Shown piece after piece: positions 61,464 through 64,000 of a stretch of DNA of 64,000 nt (positions are counted from its first letter, which is position 1; each line of letters begins with the position of its first letter). The stretch is from Paenibacillus caseinilyticus (GTDB lineage Bacteria > Bacillota > Bacilli > Paenibacillales > NBRC-103111), in NCBI RefSeq assembly GCF_027533645.1, contig NZ_JAQAGY010000009.1:62001-126000 (forward strand), in the 5' to 3' direction. A program made the translations under genes and the position numbers. A model generated the notes under the pieces. The model was given only the letters and a program-made list of their open reading frames with translations, was not told where the DNA came from and did not search any database.

Positions 61464-61916
61464 TTATCTTGGATCCGTCTTGATTTTATCTTTAACCAGT
61501 CTTAGCGTCCACACGATATAATGAATGACAATCACATTATCGACTGCCCAGATCCACAGCGGATAAATGTTCAGCTTCCCGTATTCCACATTGAGATACA
61601 CCAGCCACACATACCCTAATCCCCTGACCACCTGAACCCATGGGGAATCCTTCTGCGGCAGAAGGAGGGAATACGAAATACCGGAGTCTCGGTTAGGGGC
61701 CACCGCGAAATAATACAGCACCGCATACAGCACGGCATTCAGCATCAGAAAGAACAGGGGAATCACAACAATGACGATAGCCAGACCCGCTACGTTGTCC
61801 ACCCCTTCCGGCACGAGCATGCCGGCGACCAACTGGGCTATGAGGCGGAAGTAAGCCGTTACGGGCGCCACAAGGGCAACGAGCAGGCTGAAGACAAAAA
61901 ATACCCCCCGGTTCAT
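61464..61916 (-). CDS. Four-helix integral membrane protein of unknown function
   Basis: 150 aa with helices at about 5-22, 42-66, 95-110 and 118-138; Tyr/Trp-rich ends (YVWLVYLNVEYGKLNIYPLWIW). GGAGG precedes the ATG. I do not recognise the family. Confidence 0.65.
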   Translation of the reverse strand: MNRGVFFVFSLLVALVAPVTAYFRLIAQLVAGMLVPEGVDNVAGLAIVIVVIPLFFLMLNAVLYAVLYYFAVAPNRDSGISYSLLLPQKDSPWVQVVRGLGYVWLVYLNVEYGKLNIYPLWIWAVDNVIVIHYIVWTLRLVKDKIKTDPR

Positions 61917-62126
61917 GCCCCTGCCTCCGATTCTTGCCTAGTCCCCGTGCAGAATCCCTCTGCCATTTGCACCACTCCCTTTATTCCATAATATACCATA
62001 TACGGACAAGCCCTGTGGTACAAGATACACGGCTTCGCCGCCCTTGAAAGGACGATGCGCGTTTATAAGAAATACAAGAAGACAGGATCGGACTCTGGCT
62101 GGCGAGATATAAATTCTAGTATTATC

Positions 62127-62169
62127 AAAAAAAAGCGGCCCCGAGACACCTTCCCGGTTGGCCGCTTCT
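62127..62169 (-). terminator. Terminator of the phosphoesterase gene
   Basis: Stem aagcggcc / ggccgctt (62133-62140 with 62160-62167) plus inner pairs; followed on the minus strand by eight Ts. The rest of 61917-62126 shows no gene. Confidence 0.85.
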
Positions 62170-62202
62170 TCAGGCTATTCATTAGCTCGGATGGAGCCTG
62201 AC

Positions 62203-62934
62203 TTACTTGCTGCTGCCCCGGTAGACGGCGGTTCGAAGCTCCCCTATATAGGCTTCCAGATAAGGCATGCCGGACTCCATGGCCTGCCGCACCGACAGCT
62301 CCACATCATATGGCACACGGGTGAACTGGACCGTCAGCGGGGCGGGAGTCTCGCTCTCCCATACGCCTTCCAGAATCGCATAGGAAGCCTGGGGCAGATC
62401 CAGCGGATTCCCTACGCTGCCCGCATTGAATAGAAGCTTCCCGCCCAGATGCTGCATGTAAGCCTGATGAATATCCCCGTAACCGGCCGCATCGGCCGGG
62501 ATGGGGCGCTGGCAGTGCTCCGAAGAATCGAACAGCGACAGACGCCGGGCGGCGTCGTCCCAGGGTTGAATCCGTTCGTACAGGCTTCGCGGTGAAGCAT
62601 GGAATAGCCGGACATACTTGCCGCTCATCCAGAACTCCGCCGAGAAGGGGAGCGAGGCCAAGTAGCTCATCCGCTCTTCCCCCAGCATTGACTGATGCCA
62701 CTGAACCTCCGTGATCTCGCTGGGCTTCGACATAAACTCATCCCAGTTGCCCATAACCACCCGTTCGCACCGCTCCCGGATCAGGTCTACGCAGAGGTCC
62801 GAGCTGGGGCCTTTGCCAATGAGATCGCCAAGGCATATCACCCGCGCGATTCCCCGGGTATCGATATCTTCCAGTACCGCTTCCAGCGCAGGCAGATTCC
62901 CATGAATGTCGGATATAACGGCGATGCGTTCCAT
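62203..62934 (-). CDS. Calcineurin-like metallophosphoesterase
   Basis: 243 aa of the YfcE/MJ0936-like branch. Metal motifs: SDIHGN (8-13), CLGDLIGKG, GNWDEF in place of GNHE, and later NAGSVGNPLD. These enzymes act as phosphodiesterases or phosphatases on small substrates. ATG at 62934 follows GGAGG; the frame is open 19 codons upstream without a ribosome site. Substrate unknown. Confidence 0.9.
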   Translation of the reverse strand: MERIAVISDIHGNLPALEAVLEDIDTRGIARVICLGDLIGKGPSSDLCVDLIRERCERVVMGNWDEFMSKPSEITEVQWHQSMLGEERMSYLASLPFSAEFWMSGKYVRLFHASPRSLYERIQPWDDAARRLSLFDSSEHCQRPIPADAAGYGDIHQAYMQHLGGKLLFNAGSVGNPLDLPQASYAILEGVWESETPAPLTVQFTRVPYDVELSVRQAMESGMPYLEAYIGELRTAVYRGSSK

Positions 62935-63104
62935 AGAGCAGTCCTCCCATCGAATAACAGCAAGCATGAATCCATGAGAGTAAAATACCACAACTCCCTA
63001 AGGTTTGCCCATACCACCGCCCCGGCAGGCATCTATGTGTGCAGCAGCGCCAAAAAACACCGCACCATGGATGCGATGTTCTGCAGGGAAACCCGGAATC
63101 TCTC

Positions 63105-63521
63105 TTATCCTTGCTGGACGGCACCCGAATCCATATAGAGAACTTCCCACAGGTGGCCGTCGGGGTCCTGGAAGCTCCACGAATACATGAAGCCGTGATC
63201 TATCGGTTCGTTGGAAGGCTTGCCGCCTGCAGCCAGCGCCCGGTTCACGATGTCGTCCACCGCTTCCCTGCTCTCGGCGGACAGGGCCAGAATAACTTCC
63301 GAGCTCCGGGAAGCATCGCTGATCTCCTTGCCCGTGAAAGACTGGAACTTGCTCTCCACAAGCAGCATGACGTAGATATGCTCGCTGATCACCATACAAG
63401 TGGCTGTCTCGTCAGTGAACTGCGCATTGAATTCGAAGCCTACGGAAGTAAAAAAAGCGACAGAACGATCCAAGTCTTTTACCGGTAAATTCACAAAGAT
63501 TTGTTCGGCTCTCAGTGCCAT
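63105..63521 (-). CDS. VOC family protein (glyoxalase/bleomycin-resistance-like)
   Basis: 138 aa. QIFVNLPVKDLDRSVAFFTSVGFEFN at the start and SFQDPDGHLWEVLYMD at the end identify the lactoylglutathione lyase-like subgroup with the GHLWE metal-site Glu. Full length and well preserved. Reaction unknown. Confidence 0.88.
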   Translation of the reverse strand: MALRAEQIFVNLPVKDLDRSVAFFTSVGFEFNAQFTDETATCMVISEHIYVMLLVESKFQSFTGKEISDASRSSEVILALSAESREAVDDIVNRALAAGGKPSNEPIDHGFMYSWSFQDPDGHLWEVLYMDSGAVQQG

Positions 63522-63760
63522 CGGGCATCACCTCATGGTAGGATGGTTTGCTTTCTTGCCGGCTTGTCTCTCGCTGTCTTCCTCCTAAGTATACCATGAA
63601 GGGGACGCCCGGTTTCTTACGGATTGCGGTAAGTACAGACAGGCCTGCGCCAGAACGGATCGCGGGCGCAGTCGAAGACCCCATCCAAGCCTGGACGGGG
63701 TCCCCGGGTATTCTATGGATTCCAAGCGCCTGCTCTCCTGCATAGGGCGAAAAGAAGGTC

Positions 63761-63805
63761 TTACGTATGGATCGGTGTTACGTATGGATGTGTCTTACGT
63801 ATCAA
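63761..63805. repeat. Three 11-bp repeats with 17-bp period
   Basis: ttacgtatgga at 63761 and 63778 and ttacgtatcaa at 63795; the third copy contains the stop codon of the gene running off the window. Confidence 0.6.
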
Positions 63806-64000
63806 TCTCCGCCGCCGTCAGTGTTCCCTCATTGATTGTGATCGTGATATTGCCCGCTCCCGGAATGGTTCCCGTAGCACGCAGCGTATACGTATGCGTG
63901 CCTACAGCCGCCCCCATATCGCAGCAGGTCAGGGCCGTCGTGATCGGACTGTTGGCCGACACCGGCGTGTCGCTTGCCGTACATAAGACCGTCGTCCCGT
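63795..64000 (-). CDS. C-terminal end of a surface-type protein, cut by the window edge
   Basis: About 68 codons are visible, ending at TAA (63797-63795). The sequence is Thr/Ala/Gly-rich and beta-like, with CDMGAAVGTHTYTLRATGT and GAGNITITINEGTLTAAEI. It resembles C-terminal domains of spore-surface or filament proteins of spore-formers, but without the rest this is only an impression. Confidence 0.6.
   Translation of the reverse strand, partial: GTTVLCTASDTPVSANSPITTALTCCDMGAAVGTHTYTLRATGTIPGAGNITITINEGTLTAAEIDT

Overview
The window is chromosomal DNA of a GC-rich, spore-forming member of the Bacillota, most probably a Paenibacillus-type organism. The evidence is a GerA-type spore germination operon, a YjcZ-type micro-protein, an S-layer-homology (SLH) anchored glycanase, several YesM/YesN-type two-component systems beside sugar ABC importers, and strong AGGAGG ribosome binding sites. 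No tRNA, rRNA, CRISPR array or intact insertion sequence was found.

Region 1 (about 0.2-29 kb) is a beta-mannan and beta-glycoside utilisation locus, nearly all on the minus strand. It holds a CE7 acetyl esterase, a 1293-residue SLH-anchored GH26 mannanase, two sugar importers without their own ATPases (binding protein plus two permeases each), two YesM/YesN-type signalling pairs, a GH1 beta-glucosidase, a GH2 beta-mannosidase, a GH130 phosphorylase/mannosidase, a Gfo/Idh/MocA dehydrogenase and an AraC regulator. In outline: the surface mannanase and esterase cut decorated mannan, the importers take up oligosaccharides, and the cytoplasmic enzymes finish the job. A sequence of the form TTGTTAT-N3-TGTTAT recurs at three of its promoters. 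A metallo-hydrolase and a decayed histidine kinase/LytTR regulator relic lie inside it.

Region 2 (29-33.7 kb) has a dienoyl-CoA-reductase-like SDR, an acyl-CoA ligase and oligoendopeptidase F. Region 3 (33.7-41.7 kb) is visibly richer in A+T and looks like an accessory island. It has VOC proteins, DUF5412, a stalk-domain protein with a one-base frameshift, duplicated integrase scraps, an IS5-type transposase scrap, a pair of CBO0543-like membrane proteins, truncated oxidoreductases, a transglutaminase-like protein, a SMI1/KNR4 protein and very small genes.

Region 4 (41.9-64 kb) returns to core-like DNA. It carries folD behind a ZTP (pfl) riboswitch, a quinone oxidoreductase, an MmyB-type regulator facing a PadR-hydrolase-SDR operon, and a five-gene gerA-type operon with two B subunits. 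Next comes a five-gene unit (response regulator, kinase, BcrA-like ATPase, permease, UppP) that reads as a bacitracin/lipid-II-antibiotic response operon. After it come a stalk-domain protein whose 3' end and terminator are duplicated 4.5 kb away, a lipoprotein, a metallophosphoesterase, a VOC protein and the end of a gene cut by the window edge.
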